From: Anaerolineae bacterium | GTDB taxonomy: Bacteria > Chloroflexota > Anaerolineae > Anaerolineales > Villigracilaceae | DNA: 33,436 nucleotides | Reading direction: 5' to 3' | Assembly (NCBI GenBank): GCA_018645405.1 | Contig: JABGOQ010000183.1 | Span: 1-33,436, forward strand | Shown: positions 9,222 to 17,177 of the stretch, in pieces | How the letters are laid out: each line of letters begins with the position of its first letter | How positions within the stretch are numbered: the stretch's first letter is position 1 | Notes under the pieces: model-generated | The model's input: only the letters and a program-made list of their open reading frames with translations | What the model was told of the DNA's origin: nothing | Databases searched by the model: none | Position numbers and translations under genes: made by a program

Positions 9222-9254
9222 AGACCTGACAGGTTTTCAAAACCTGTCAGGTCT
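9222..9254. repeat. Perfect 16-bp-arm palindrome (GACCTGACAGG family)
   Basis: AGACCTGACAGGTTTT at 9222-9237 and its exact reverse complement at 9239-9254 flank a single C. It lies between the rsmG stop and the nucleotidyltransferase start. A second copy, 30 of 33 identical, lies inside the pyrC reading frame at 26214-26246. It has no T tract, so it is better seen as a mobile-type repeat than a terminator. Confidence 0.9.
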
Positions 9255-9257
9255 TAT

Positions 9258-9968
9258 TTATAAAGTTTTCTTCACAGGGATTCCCTCCCGCCTCGGATAC
9301 TGCTTGGGGGTTGTGCTGACTTTATCTGCCAGTACAAGATAACGCTCTTCGACCACACTGGGTAATGTGATAGGAATCGCTTGCCTTAAATGCCCGCCCA
9401 AGAGTTTTAATGCGTTCTCTGCGTCTTGGGTTTCTGCGAGACCACGCTCGCCTTTTTGGGCGAGCATCGTTCCGCCAACTTTGACAAGCGGGAGAAGATA
9501 TTCGCTCAGAACGGGCAATTTTGCAACAGCGCGGGCGATAGCCCAATCGTAGTTTTCGCGGTGTTTGGGGTGTTGACCGAGGGTTTCGGCGCGGGCTTGG
9601 ATGACGTTTACATTATCGAGTTTCAGGGTTTCAACGATGTGTTGGCAGAATTTAACTTTTTTCGCTACCGAATCGACCAAGGTCAGTTTTAAACGGGGAT
9701 AAATTATTTTCAGGGGGATGCCCGGGAAACCGGCACCACACCCAATATCCACGAGCGTTTTCGGCGGCTCATCCCCCCAAGCCAGCGCACAGGAAAAGGA
9801 ATCGAGAAAATGTTTCATGCGAATCCCTTCTACATCCCGTATGGCGGTTAGGCTAAATTTTTCATTCCAAATCAGAAGTTCAGCTTCATAGGTGGAGAGT
9901 GCGGCTAATTGATTTTCACTAAGGCGAATGTCGAAAAGTTCGTGCGCGTGTTGGGCAAGTTTTTGCAT
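9258..9968 (-). CDS. rsmG: 16S rRNA (guanine-N7) methyltransferase RsmG/GidB
   Basis: 236 residues, the normal size. RsmG methylates the N7 of G527 (E. coli numbering) in 16S rRNA using S-adenosylmethionine. The SAM-binding motif is VDIGCGAGFPGIPLKI near residue 69. LTLVDSVAKKVKFCQ (acidic loop) and WAIARAVAKLPVL follow. A start further upstream is not possible without crossing the terminator before it. The box TATAAT sits exactly 6 bp before the ATG, so the message is expected to start at the A of the ATG (leaderless); there is no Shine-Dalgarno sequence. Confidence 0.97.
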   Translation of the reverse strand: MQKLAQHAHELFDIRLSENQLAALSTYEAELLIWNEKFSLTAIRDVEGIRMKHFLDSFSCALAWGDEPPKTLVDIGCGAGFPGIPLKIIYPRLKLTLVDSVAKKVKFCQHIVETLKLDNVNVIQARAETLGQHPKHRENYDWAIARAVAKLPVLSEYLLPLVKVGGTMLAQKGERGLAETQDAENALKLLGGHLRQAIPITLPSVVEERYLVLADKVSTTPKQYPRREGIPVKKTL

Positions 9969-9974
9969 GGGGGG

Positions 9975-9980
9975 ATTATA
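9975..9980 (-). promoter_or_regulatory. Leaderless promoter of rsmG
   Basis: On the minus strand TGTTATAAT (extended -10) ends 6 bp before the rsmG ATG. With a usual 6-7 bp distance from -10 to transcription start, the mRNA would begin at the ATG. No good -35 exists, since that region is the upstream terminator stem. Confidence 0.65.
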
Positions 9981-9982
9981 AC

Positions 9983-10014
9983 AAAAAAACCCTTCCCCCG
10001 TTTTGGGGGAAGGG
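9983..10014 (-). terminator. Intrinsic terminator after the DUF4349 gene
   Basis: Stem CCCTTCCCCC (9990-9999) / GGGGGAAGGG (10005-10014), 10 bp perfect, 5-nt loop, followed on the minus strand by 7 T (9983-9989). It closes the DUF4349 gene 15 bp after its stop, and the rsmG promoter starts directly behind the T run. Confidence 0.9.
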
Positions 10015-10028
10015 TTGGAGTGGGCAGA

Positions 10029-10949
10029 TTACTCTACTTTTTCTTTTGCCACTTTCTTCGCTCGGCGTTTACGCACGATGGCGCGGATGCCGAGAAATAC
10101 CAGATAGAAGGGCAGGAAGAGCGTGATCAGGACGGGCAGAATAAAGATGATGAAATTGATCAGGAAGCGTACGAAGCCTTGCAAATAATCAATCAGGTTT
10201 TGCACGGCGCTGCTAGCGGTTTCGCCCAGCTTCCAGCCACCAATTTCGATCGGTTTGGATTTTTCGGTGGCGATAACGTTTACGCTTATTGAAGACATGG
10301 CAGCGGAGCGTTCATAATAATTGATCTGACCTGTAAGGACTTCAATATCGCTTTGGATGATCTGGAGTTGGGAATAAACCGCGAGTGTTTCTTCCGTGGT
10401 TGTGGCTTGCGCCATGATCTCAAGCATCTTCTCTTCTGCAGCTTTTTTCGCTTTTAACCGTGATTGAAGATCGACGTATTTATCGGTTACATCCTCGCCT
10501 GATACATTTTCTGAGTTCACTTCTTCTGCATTTTCTTTGATTTGCTCAAGTGCAGCATCCATTTTTTCAGAGGGAACACGGATGGTGATATTCCCTTCGG
10601 GGACTCGTGCACCGCTATCGGCATAACTCTGATAAGTGTTTGATGAAACAACATGCCCGCCCATCGAATCGGCTAAAGCAGAAATCGCGGCGATCTTCTT
10701 TTCGGGGTCGTCAACGGTGATGCTCAAATCGGCGTTTTTGATAACAAGGCGTTCTTGCTGCGCTGCTTCAACCGATGAGCCAGTTGTGCTGCGCGCTGCA
10801 GAATCATCCATTGATTCTACTTCGACCATTTCCATGGCAGGCGCAGCGGCAAAACTTTCTTCCATTGCATAGTCGGCAGAGGTGGCAGCTCCGGCACAGC
10901 CTGTGAGCAGGATAAGTACGGCGAATATGGTAATTAGATAGCGTTTCAT
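10029..10949 (-). CDS. DUF4349 lipoprotein
   Basis: 306 residues. The N-terminus is a lipoprotein signal (MKRYLITIFAVLILLTGC, lipobox LTGC with Cys18). The body matches the DUF4349 type: LVIKNADLSITVDDPEKKI, then ALADSMGGHVVSSNTY, then GNITIRVPSEKMDAAL and a heptad-rich helical stretch about residues 150-215 (VDLQSRLKAKKAAEEKML...IQSDIEVLTGQINYYE). A membrane helix follows near 255-290, then a basic cytoplasmic tail (RKRRAKKVAKEK). It is therefore anchored at both ends. The function of DUF4349 is not known. AAGGAG precedes the start. It stands between two terminators and appears to be its own unit. Confidence 0.9.
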   Translation of the reverse strand: MKRYLITIFAVLILLTGCAGAATSADYAMEESFAAAPAMEMVEVESMDDSAARSTTGSSVEAAQQERLVIKNADLSITVDDPEKKIAAISALADSMGGHVVSSNTYQSYADSGARVPEGNITIRVPSEKMDAALEQIKENAEEVNSENVSGEDVTDKYVDLQSRLKAKKAAEEKMLEIMAQATTTEETLAVYSQLQIIQSDIEVLTGQINYYERSAAMSSISVNVIATEKSKPIEIGGWKLGETASSAVQNLIDYLQGFVRFLINFIIFILPVLITLFLPFYLVFLGIRAIVRKRRAKKVAKEKVE

Positions 10950-11036
10950 GATTTTCTCCTTTTTTGCTAAGACATCAGACTTAAGACTTTAGCCTCAAGT
11001 TTGCGTTGAGTATTTCTATACAGACGTAAGTTTTAG

Positions 11037-11059
11037 AAAAAAAGTTCCCGGTGGGCAAC
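11037..11059 (-). terminator. Likely intrinsic terminator after the phosphoesterase gene
   Basis: Read on the minus strand, GTTGCCC and GGGAAC pair with one bulged base around an ACC loop, followed by 7 T (11037-11043). A stronger hairpin lies just before it (11060-11078). Confidence 0.6.
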
Positions 11060-11078
11060 CGCAACGCGGAGCGTTGCG
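11060..11078. repeat. Small palindrome CGCAACGC-GGA-GCGTTGCG
   Basis: Perfect 8-bp arms with a 3-base loop. A close relative (GCAATGC-AGA-GCGTTGC) lies at 18057-18073 before degV, so it belongs to a small dispersed family. Confidence 0.7.
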
Positions 11079-11105
11079 ACTAAGAAATCTTCTTGCCAAT
11101 TCGCC

Positions 11106-11837
11106 CTACCAGCCTTCTCCTAACCTCAATGCATGTCTTTCTGGTAAACGCGCTTCTCGAATGCGTGCCTGAACTGATTCAATATCATATTCAACGCGTT
11201 GCGGCTCCCATGTTAATGCCTCGGTATCAAAAATGGCATAAGCCGCGCGTGGGTCACGATCGCGGGGTTGCCCAACAGAGCCAGGGTTGAGAATCGCGCG
11301 TTGATTTAACTGAAGAGGCATCCCTATGCGCGGAATATCTAAGACAACACGATCCTGTTCGGCGTCTATTGAGAAAATACTCGGGACGTGGGTGTGACCA
11401 ACAAAACAATAATCTGTCTCAAATTCTAAAAAGTTCAGCCGCGCTGAAAGTGTATTTAAAATATATTCCCAAACGGGGTCGCGCGGACTGCCGTGAACAA
11501 GAGTTACTTTTTCAGTGATCTCTATCTGATGTGGAAGGGAATGTAAGAAATCCAAGCTGCTTGCTGAAAGCACGCGCTGTTGCCAGAGCAGCGAGCGGCG
11601 CGCATCACCATTAAACGATTCGCTGGGCATATCTCCCATCGCAGCAATATCATGGTTGCCTGGTACACAGACCAAATTTGGCTGCTCACTCAACAACTCC
11701 ACACAGGCGTTCGGGTCAGGTCCGTAGCCAACCACATCGCCCAAACACCAAACCGCATCAAAACCATCTGCGTCTTTAAGCACACTTTCAAATGCAGGAT
11801 AATTTGCATGAATATCAGAGACAACCAAAACGCGCAT
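11106..11837 (-). CDS. Calcineurin-like metallophosphoesterase (YfcE/MJ0936 type)
   Basis: 243 residues with all metal-binding motifs of the family: SDIHAN (7-12), GDVVGYGPDP, GNHD, LVHGSPRD and GHTHVP. These bind two metal ions for phosphodiester or phosphomonoester cleavage. The form DIHANYPAFESVL is typical of small cytoplasmic phosphodiesterases whose physiological substrate is unknown. Its ATG directly abuts the coaBC stop (TAA then ATG), so it should be translated by coupling with coaBC. Whether it acts in coenzyme A metabolism is not indicated by its own sequence. Confidence 0.93.
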   Translation of the reverse strand: MRVLVVSDIHANYPAFESVLKDADGFDAVWCLGDVVGYGPDPNACVELLSEQPNLVCVPGNHDIAAMGDMPSESFNGDARRSLLWQQRVLSASSLDFLHSLPHQIEITEKVTLVHGSPRDPVWEYILNTLSARLNFLEFETDYCFVGHTHVPSIFSIDAEQDRVVLDIPRIGMPLQLNQRAILNPGSVGQPRDRDPRAAYAIFDTEALTWEPQRVEYDIESVQARIREARLPERHALRLGEGW

Positions 11838-13061
11838 TTATTTCTCCAAAGTTTTTATTAGTGTATCTATTCGCTCTAAGATAATTTCAGCCACATCGAA
11901 CTTAGTTCGTAGCGAGAGTTTTTCTTGCTTTCCATCGGGGTATAGCAACGTAACGCGATTATTCTCCACGTCAAAACCGGCATCTGTGGTAGATATATCA
12001 TTCGCAACGATCATATCCAATTTTTTAGATGAAAGTTTCTCAGATGCGTTCGCAAGAAGATCGCGACTTTCGGCTGCAAATCCTACCACAACGCGCGGGC
12101 GTTTCGCACGTGAATTTAGGTTTGCTACCGTTTTCAAAACATCGGGGGCAGCCTCAAGCGTGATCTGTGGAATCCCATCCCGTTTTTTGAGTTTTTTCAA
12201 TGCGGTTTCTGCGGGTCTAAAATCAGCAATTGCCGCCGCCATAATGAGCGCATCTGCGCCAGCTGATTCGGTGAGAACGGCATCTAGCATCTCTTCGGCA
12301 GTCTGTGCGAGAATGAGATTTGCACCGATCGGTGGGGTGAGTGCAGTTGGTGCAGAGATGAGTGTCACATCCGCGCCCATATCTATTCCAGCTTGAGCAA
12401 GAGCGTAGCCCTGCTTCCCTGAAGAACGATTGCTAATAAAGCGGACGGGGTCAATTGGCTCCTGCGTCCCCCCGGCGGTGATAACGATCTTTTTGCCAGC
12501 GAGTTTAGCGCGCAGCCCTAAAACACCTCGGGTATGACCGGTGATTTCATCAGGTTCAAGCATTCGTCCATACCCGCTCAAACCGGATGCCATTCTCCCC
12601 GCGGCGGGACCTGCAAAGTGAACGCTGCGCTCCTTCAAAATACGCACATTCTCTTGTGTGGCAGGGTGTTCGTACATGCCCACATCCATTGCGGGGGCAA
12701 TCAAAATTGGGCATTGTGCCGCTAATGCAGTAATGCTCAGAAGATCATTCGCTTGCCCTTGCGCGAGCTTGGTGATGGTATTTGCGGTGCAAGGTGCAAT
12801 CAGGAGCAAATCAGCCGCGTGCCCAAGCCCAACATGCAGAATATGTGATTCGCCGCCCCAAAGTTCGGAATCGGTATATGCTTTTCGTCCCGTTAACGAT
12901 TGAAAAGTTAGGGGTGAAATAAAACGCTCGGCGGCACGCGTCAAGATCAGGTCCACGTGCGCGCCGGCTTGCGTCATCCTAGAAGCTAATTCTGCCGCTT
13001 TATAGGCCGCGATGGAGCCCGTTACACCGAGCAGGATATGTTTACCGTCTAATATGGACAT
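11838..13061 (-). CDS. coaBC: Bifunctional phosphopantothenoylcysteine synthetase/decarboxylase (CoaBC, Dfp)
   Basis: 407 residues. CoaB joins cysteine to 4'-phosphopantothenate and CoaC decarboxylates the product, giving 4'-phosphopantetheine, the substrate of CoaD encoded upstream. The flavin-dependent CoaC half covers about 1-185: GVTGSIAAYKAAEL, active-site His76 in HILHVGL, TANTITKLAQGQANDLL. The usual PxMN motif reads PAMD (Asp126), and the flap that carries the redox cysteine in E. coli-type enzymes reads ASGLSGYGRM, with Ser159 there. The CoaB half starts with KKIVITAGGTQEPIDPVRFISNRSSGK. TATAAT lies 6 bp before the ATG and there is no ribosome site, so the mRNA is probably leaderless. 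Confidence 0.97.
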   Translation of the reverse strand: MSILDGKHILLGVTGSIAAYKAAELASRMTQAGAHVDLILTRAAERFISPLTFQSLTGRKAYTDSELWGGESHILHVGLGHAADLLLIAPCTANTITKLAQGQANDLLSITALAAQCPILIAPAMDVGMYEHPATQENVRILKERSVHFAGPAAGRMASGLSGYGRMLEPDEITGHTRGVLGLRAKLAGKKIVITAGGTQEPIDPVRFISNRSSGKQGYALAQAGIDMGADVTLISAPTALTPPIGANLILAQTAEEMLDAVLTESAGADALIMAAAIADFRPAETALKKLKKRDGIPQITLEAAPDVLKTVANLNSRAKRPRVVVGFAAESRDLLANASEKLSSKKLDMIVANDISTTDAGFDVENNRVTLLYPDGKQEKLSLRTKFDVAEIILERIDTLIKTLEK

Positions 13062-13067
13062 AGGCTG

Positions 13068-13073
13068 ATTATA
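13068..13073 (-). promoter_or_regulatory. Leaderless promoter of coaBC
   Basis: TATAAT on the minus strand ends 6 bp before the coaBC ATG, the same geometry as rsmG. No clear -35 was found; the TTGCCAAG/ATGCCAAG direct repeat lies upstream at about 13090-13110. Confidence 0.6.
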
Positions 13074-13126
13074 TATCAGGTTTTAGAATCTTGGCATCTC
13101 TTGGCAACTTGCTCCCCCTTTTTCTC

Positions 13127-14023
13127 TTAATCCAATAATTCTATTTCATCTACCATCGTCTCAAAATCATCCAAGACCTGGTCTTTGAAATCTACTGTGC
13201 TGGTAAAAGTAATGATCAACGAACGATTTTTGACCATGAAGATAGCTTGTTTTTGATAGACGCGAATGGTTTGGCCTGCGTCTGTTGTCGTATCCCATTC
13301 TGAAACGATGCACCCAAAATGGATGCCCGAAGAAGTTTCAGCGATTTCCGATTCTGTTACGACCAAGCCAGGGATTGCATCAGGAAGTTCAAGCACGCTT
13401 TGCGCAAAGGCCTCTTCCAAAGATGCCTCTGTTTCCAGGCTGAGTACAAAATTGATATTGGTTACATGGCCATTGTTAAAATGTCCTTCTTTTATATCCA
13501 ATATAAAAATGCGAAAGATACTTGGGTCGAGACTTTGCATGGCTTCGAGAGAACTACGGATTTCAGGTGTGGATGCTTCTGGCATTGTCCACGCCGCGGA
13601 ATATTCTGCTTCTCCGGGACGGAGTGCCAGCCATTCAGCAGGGATATTGGCTGAGTACGCGCCTGTATAATCGAGATAGGTTATTGAGCCATCATCATCT
13701 TCTTGCAGGTCACTCCCTGTTTCGGGATAATCAACTTCGGTGGGCGTACTGGTTGGCGGAATCTCTGTTGCGGTGGGCGATGGAGTCGGCGTTTCGGTCG
13801 GTATAGGTGTTAGGGTATTTGTGGGGATTGCTGCTAGAGTTTGGGCTACTTTCTCTGCTGCTGCATTCGCAATCATAGTTTCAAGAGCCATCGGATCAAT
13901 CGTTGGGGCAGGTTCAGATTCAGGCGCGGTTTCTAAAAAGGGAAGTGAAGGGATTGCGCAAGCTATTGAAAGAAATAAAACCCCGAATAATAGCGGAAGT
14001 AGCCATCTTTTTCTTTGAGCCAT
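13127..14023 (-). CDS. Exported lipoprotein of unknown function with Thr/Pro linker
   Basis: I prefer the ATG at 14023 (298 residues): AAGGA sits 6 bp before it, and the twin ATG at 14026 is only 3 bp from it. The start gives a lipoprotein signal (MAQRKRWLLPLLFGVLFLSIAC, lipobox SIAC). Residues about 25-110 are low complexity, with a Thr/Pro stretch (TPIPTETPTPSPTATEIP) typical of Anaerolineae surface proteins. The C-terminal 185 residues form a globular domain (YTGAYSANIPAEWLALRPGE, ending VDFKDQVLDDFETMVDEIELLD) that looks like the PsbP/DUF1795-type folds found in exported proteins; this is a guess from pattern only. The gene follows coaD by about 20 bp. Confidence 0.85.
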   Translation of the reverse strand: MAQRKRWLLPLLFGVLFLSIACAIPSLPFLETAPESEPAPTIDPMALETMIANAAAEKVAQTLAAIPTNTLTPIPTETPTPSPTATEIPPTSTPTEVDYPETGSDLQEDDDGSITYLDYTGAYSANIPAEWLALRPGEAEYSAAWTMPEASTPEIRSSLEAMQSLDPSIFRIFILDIKEGHFNNGHVTNINFVLSLETEASLEEAFAQSVLELPDAIPGLVVTESEIAETSSGIHFGCIVSEWDTTTDAGQTIRVYQKQAIFMVKNRSLIITFTSTVDFKDQVLDDFETMVDEIELLD

Positions 14024-14045
14024 CATAAATCCTTCTATATACAGC

Positions 14046-14561
14046 TTAATCCCGTACGGCATTAGGCACGTCGTGGTTTTCCAGTAGCGCAATTTTGTTC
14101 TTTAAAGCAATGTGAACATGCGGCGGAACCATGCTGGAGACATCACCATCCAACATGGCAATTTCTTTAACGGTCGAGGATGAAATAAAAGTATGTTCTT
14201 CGTGGGTGATGAGGGCGATACTTTCAATATCTTTTACAAGACGATGATTTGCCAATGCCATTCGAAATTCAAATTCAAAATCAGAGAAGACGCGCAAGCC
14301 ACGCACGATAACTTGAGCATCTTCGTCGCGACAGGCATCCACTGTCAACTTGCTATAACCCGTTACACGGATTTTCGGGATGCCGGCAAAAGCCTCCTCG
14401 GCGAGGGCAAGGCGTTCTTCAGGGGAAAAAAGCAGGGATTTAAGCGGACGATCGTAAACGGCAACAATTAACTCGTCAAAGAGACGTACCGCTCGTTTGG
14501 CGATATCTACATGCCCGTAGTGAATTGGATCAAAAGTGCCAGGAAAAAATGCGCGTACCAT
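14046..14561 (-). CDS. coaD: Phosphopantetheine adenylyltransferase (CoaD)
   Basis: 171 residues, slightly longer than the usual 160. CoaD transfers AMP from ATP to 4'-phosphopantetheine, making dephospho-CoA. The nucleotidyltransferase motif GTFDPIHYGHVDIAKRA (8-24) and the C-terminal ISSSTVKEIA are present, with VRGLRVFSDFEFEFRMA in between. The ATG overlaps the recG stop in TAATG, which indicates translational coupling to recG. coaBC lies two genes downstream, so two steps of coenzyme A synthesis are close together. Confidence 0.97.
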   Translation of the reverse strand: MVRAFFPGTFDPIHYGHVDIAKRAVRLFDELIVAVYDRPLKSLLFSPEERLALAEEAFAGIPKIRVTGYSKLTVDACRDEDAQVIVRGLRVFSDFEFEFRMALANHRLVKDIESIALITHEEHTFISSSTVKEIAMLDGDVSSMVPPHVHIALKNKIALLENHDVPNAVRD

Positions 14562-17119
14562 TAGCTCATATCTCCTTTGGTGTCGCCCCAGAAATGATCC
14601 AGTGCTTCGCCAAGTAATTTATGTTCTTCTTTTTCGAGATTTGCATCTTGAGCAAAGATGACTTGGGCGCGTTTACGGGCTTTTTCGATCAGGTCAATAT
14701 CGGTCAGGCTGGCCATACGAAGACCTGTGCCGTAACCAGATTGGCGCGTGCCCAAAAAATCGCCAGGACCACGTTGTTGCAAATCTTTTTCAGCAAGCAC
14801 AAAACCATCATTGCTCTCTGCCATCGCAAGGAGACGCTCATTTTCGGTGTCGTCATTATCAGTGGGAATGAGCAGACAATAAGATTTATCCAAACCGCGC
14901 CCAACACGTCCGCGTAGCTGGTGAAGTTGTGCCAAGCCGAAACGGTCTGCACCTTCGATGAGCATAACGGTGGCATTCGGGACATCTACACCGACTTCGA
15001 CAACGGTGGTCGCGACGAGAATATCATATTCTTTGGCGCGGAATTTTTCCATCACTTCATCTTTTTCGGCGGGTTTCATGCGCCCGTGCAAAAGACCAAC
15101 ATTGAGTTTGTGGAAAACTTCGGCTTGCAGAGATTCGTGTTCTTTGACAGCAGCGCGGGCTTCAATTTTTTCGCTCTCTTCAACGAGCGGATAAATGATA
15201 AAAGCTTGTTTCCCATCTAAAACCTGGGCGCGGATCATTGTATAAGCTCTTTCGCGTTCGCGCGGTCTGAGAACATGGGTTTCAATTGGTTTTCGTCCGC
15301 TTGGGAGTTCGTCCATGACCGAGATATCAAGATCGCCATGCACAGTCAATGCCAGAGAGCGCGGAATTGGGGTCGCGGTCATCACCATCAGGTGCAGGTT
15401 TTCACCCTTTTCACGCAGCGCAGAGCGTTGGTCTACGCCAAAACGATGTTGTTCATCTACGATAGCGAGTTGTAAATCGGCAAATTCTACAGGTCCTTGA
15501 ATAAGAGCATGTGTGCCAACAATGACCTTGACACTGCCATCAAGCAAACCTTCGCGAATTTCTTGTTTTCTGATCGCGGGGGTATCGCCAACCAATAATC
15601 GAATTTCACTCTCTTGTAGCGCATCTTCACCAACGATCAGCATTTCGCTTAAGCTGCGATAATGTTGCTCGGCGAGGATACTCGTGGGCGCCATGATCGC
15701 AGATTGCGCGCCTGCATGCGCAATAATTTCAATTGCCATTGCCGCGACCACTGTTTTACCAGAGCCAACATCGCCTTGAAGTAAACGGTTCATTGGTCTG
15801 CCTGAGCCGAAGTCCATGACGATATCTGAAACAGCTTTTTCTTGTACACTCGTTAGAGTAAAGGGTAGTGCGTCTTTGCGAGTTTGTAACCATTCTTCAG
15901 GCACATCGAAAATGCGCCCCATTATAGATTGCCAATCTTGCTTTTGGCGTAAAACGCCCATTTGCAAGAAGAAAATCTCATCAAAAGCCAAACGCTCACG
16001 CGCCAACTTCAAATGAGCCTGTGTTTTCGGAAAGTGGACATTTAAGAGTGCGGTATCTAATCTCGGCAGTTTTGCAGTCAAGCGCACACTCTCTGGCAGG
16101 TGATCGGTTATCTTGGGAGCCCAATGTGAAATGACCTGGTTCATTTGTTTACGAAGCCATTTTTGGGTGATTTTTTTCGTCAGTGCATAAATTGGCACAA
16201 TTCGGTTCGTATGCAAATTCTCTGTATCTACCAACTCCCATTCTGGGCTTTTCATCACCAGCCGCCCCAGATATTGATCAATTTTTCCTGAAACAGAAAT
16301 CCCCATTCCTTGCCTAAAACGATTGGTCAGCCAGGGTTGGTTGAACCAGGTTAGGCGGAGTGCGCCGGTTCCATCGCCGATGATCACGTCCGTAATATGT
16401 GATTTTCCACCCCGAATCGGTCGCCCTGTTGCACTCTGCACAGAGCCGATCACGGTCACTTGCTCGCCATACCAAAGCGATTTAATCGGCTTTAGCTCGC
16501 TATAATCATCATAACGACGCGGGAAGTTGTAGAGCATATCGCGCAGCGTGAAGAGACCCAGATTTTCAAGTGTTGTCGCGTTGCGAGGCCCGACTCCTTG
16601 GAGGACGGTCAGCACAGCATTTAATGCGATGGGTGTTTCACTGGTGGATGCTCCGGGAACGGATTCGGAGCGGGGACGCGCGGGACGATGAACAGGCTCT
16701 CGTTGTTGATCAGATTCCTGCTGAGGAGCGGATTCCTCTTGAGGGGCAGATTCTTCTTGAGAATCCGATTCTTCCTGAGGAGGAATCTCCTGTTGAGGTG
16801 TAGATTCGCTTTCTTCAAAGGGAGCAACTTCAGGCTGCGCGGGGAGCGGTTTCTCATCCCCCAACTCCGGGAATTCTCTTTTGAGTCTATTGCCAATCCC
16901 AAAGAGGGTTACTCTTCTCGATTCTGAGCTAAGGCCTTCGTAATCACGCAAACGCCCTGTTACTGCCTGGATGATTTCTTCAGCAATCCCATCGTTGCGC
17001 GCTTCAGATTCCCAAGTCTCGAGCATACTTGCAAGACCACCAATGATGGCTTTGTTGTCGTAACCGTTTTTCGCTTCTAAGCGGACATATTTTTGTAGTT
17101 TTTCAATTGAAGGGTACAT
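14561..17119 (-). CDS. recG: ATP-dependent DNA helicase RecG with long N-terminal extension
   Basis: RecG reverses stalled forks and unwinds branched DNA. At 852 residues it is about 160 longer than typical RecG (about 690). Residues 1-85 form a helical domain, 90-160 a Gln/Glu/Ser-rich linker with a six-residue tandem unit, and the wedge region starts at about 165 (LTVLQGVGPRNATTLENLG). Helicase motifs follow: GDVGSGKT (Walker A), DEQHRFG, TATPIPRSLAL, and QLRGRVGRG. All are intact. The start is taken at 17119; TAAAAT ends 7 bp upstream and no ribosome site is seen, so it may be leaderless. Its stop overlaps the coaD start. Confidence 0.97.
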   Translation of the reverse strand: MYPSIEKLQKYVRLEAKNGYDNKAIIGGLASMLETWESEARNDGIAEEIIQAVTGRLRDYEGLSSESRRVTLFGIGNRLKREFPELGDEKPLPAQPEVAPFEESESTPQQEIPPQEESDSQEESAPQEESAPQQESDQQREPVHRPARPRSESVPGASTSETPIALNAVLTVLQGVGPRNATTLENLGLFTLRDMLYNFPRRYDDYSELKPIKSLWYGEQVTVIGSVQSATGRPIRGGKSHITDVIIGDGTGALRLTWFNQPWLTNRFRQGMGISVSGKIDQYLGRLVMKSPEWELVDTENLHTNRIVPIYALTKKITQKWLRKQMNQVISHWAPKITDHLPESVRLTAKLPRLDTALLNVHFPKTQAHLKLARERLAFDEIFFLQMGVLRQKQDWQSIMGRIFDVPEEWLQTRKDALPFTLTSVQEKAVSDIVMDFGSGRPMNRLLQGDVGSGKTVVAAMAIEIIAHAGAQSAIMAPTSILAEQHYRSLSEMLIVGEDALQESEIRLLVGDTPAIRKQEIREGLLDGSVKVIVGTHALIQGPVEFADLQLAIVDEQHRFGVDQRSALREKGENLHLMVMTATPIPRSLALTVHGDLDISVMDELPSGRKPIETHVLRPRERERAYTMIRAQVLDGKQAFIIYPLVEESEKIEARAAVKEHESLQAEVFHKLNVGLLHGRMKPAEKDEVMEKFRAKEYDILVATTVVEVGVDVPNATVMLIEGADRFGLAQLHQLRGRVGRGLDKSYCLLIPTDNDDTENERLLAMAESNDGFVLAEKDLQQRGPGDFLGTRQSGYGTGLRMASLTDIDLIEKARKRAQVIFAQDANLEKEEHKLLGEALDHFWGDTKGDMS
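16706..16795. repeat. 18-bp tandem repeat inside recG (six-residue QEES unit)
   Basis: Residues 109-138 of RecG consist of five six-residue units: QQEIPP, QEESDS, QEESAP, QEESAP and QQESDQ. At DNA level this is a degenerate 18-bp tandem repeat coding a disordered acidic linker. Confidence 0.8.
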
Positions 17120-17126
17120 AGGGTGT

Positions 17127-17132
17127 ATTTTA
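17127..17132 (-). promoter_or_regulatory. Possible leaderless promoter of recG
   Basis: TAAAAT on the minus strand ends 7 bp before the recG ATG. It is a less perfect box than at rsmG and coaBC, and the gene could also be read from degV, 58 bp upstream. Confidence 0.4.
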
Positions 17133-17177
17133 TCATGGGGTTGGTTCTAGTAGGGGTGGGTCTGAGACCCGCCCTTA

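Noticed and set aside
9222..9254. Intrinsic terminator of rsmG
   Set aside because: The stem is strong but no T run follows on the minus strand, and a near-identical copy lies inside pyrC, so it is classed as a repeat.
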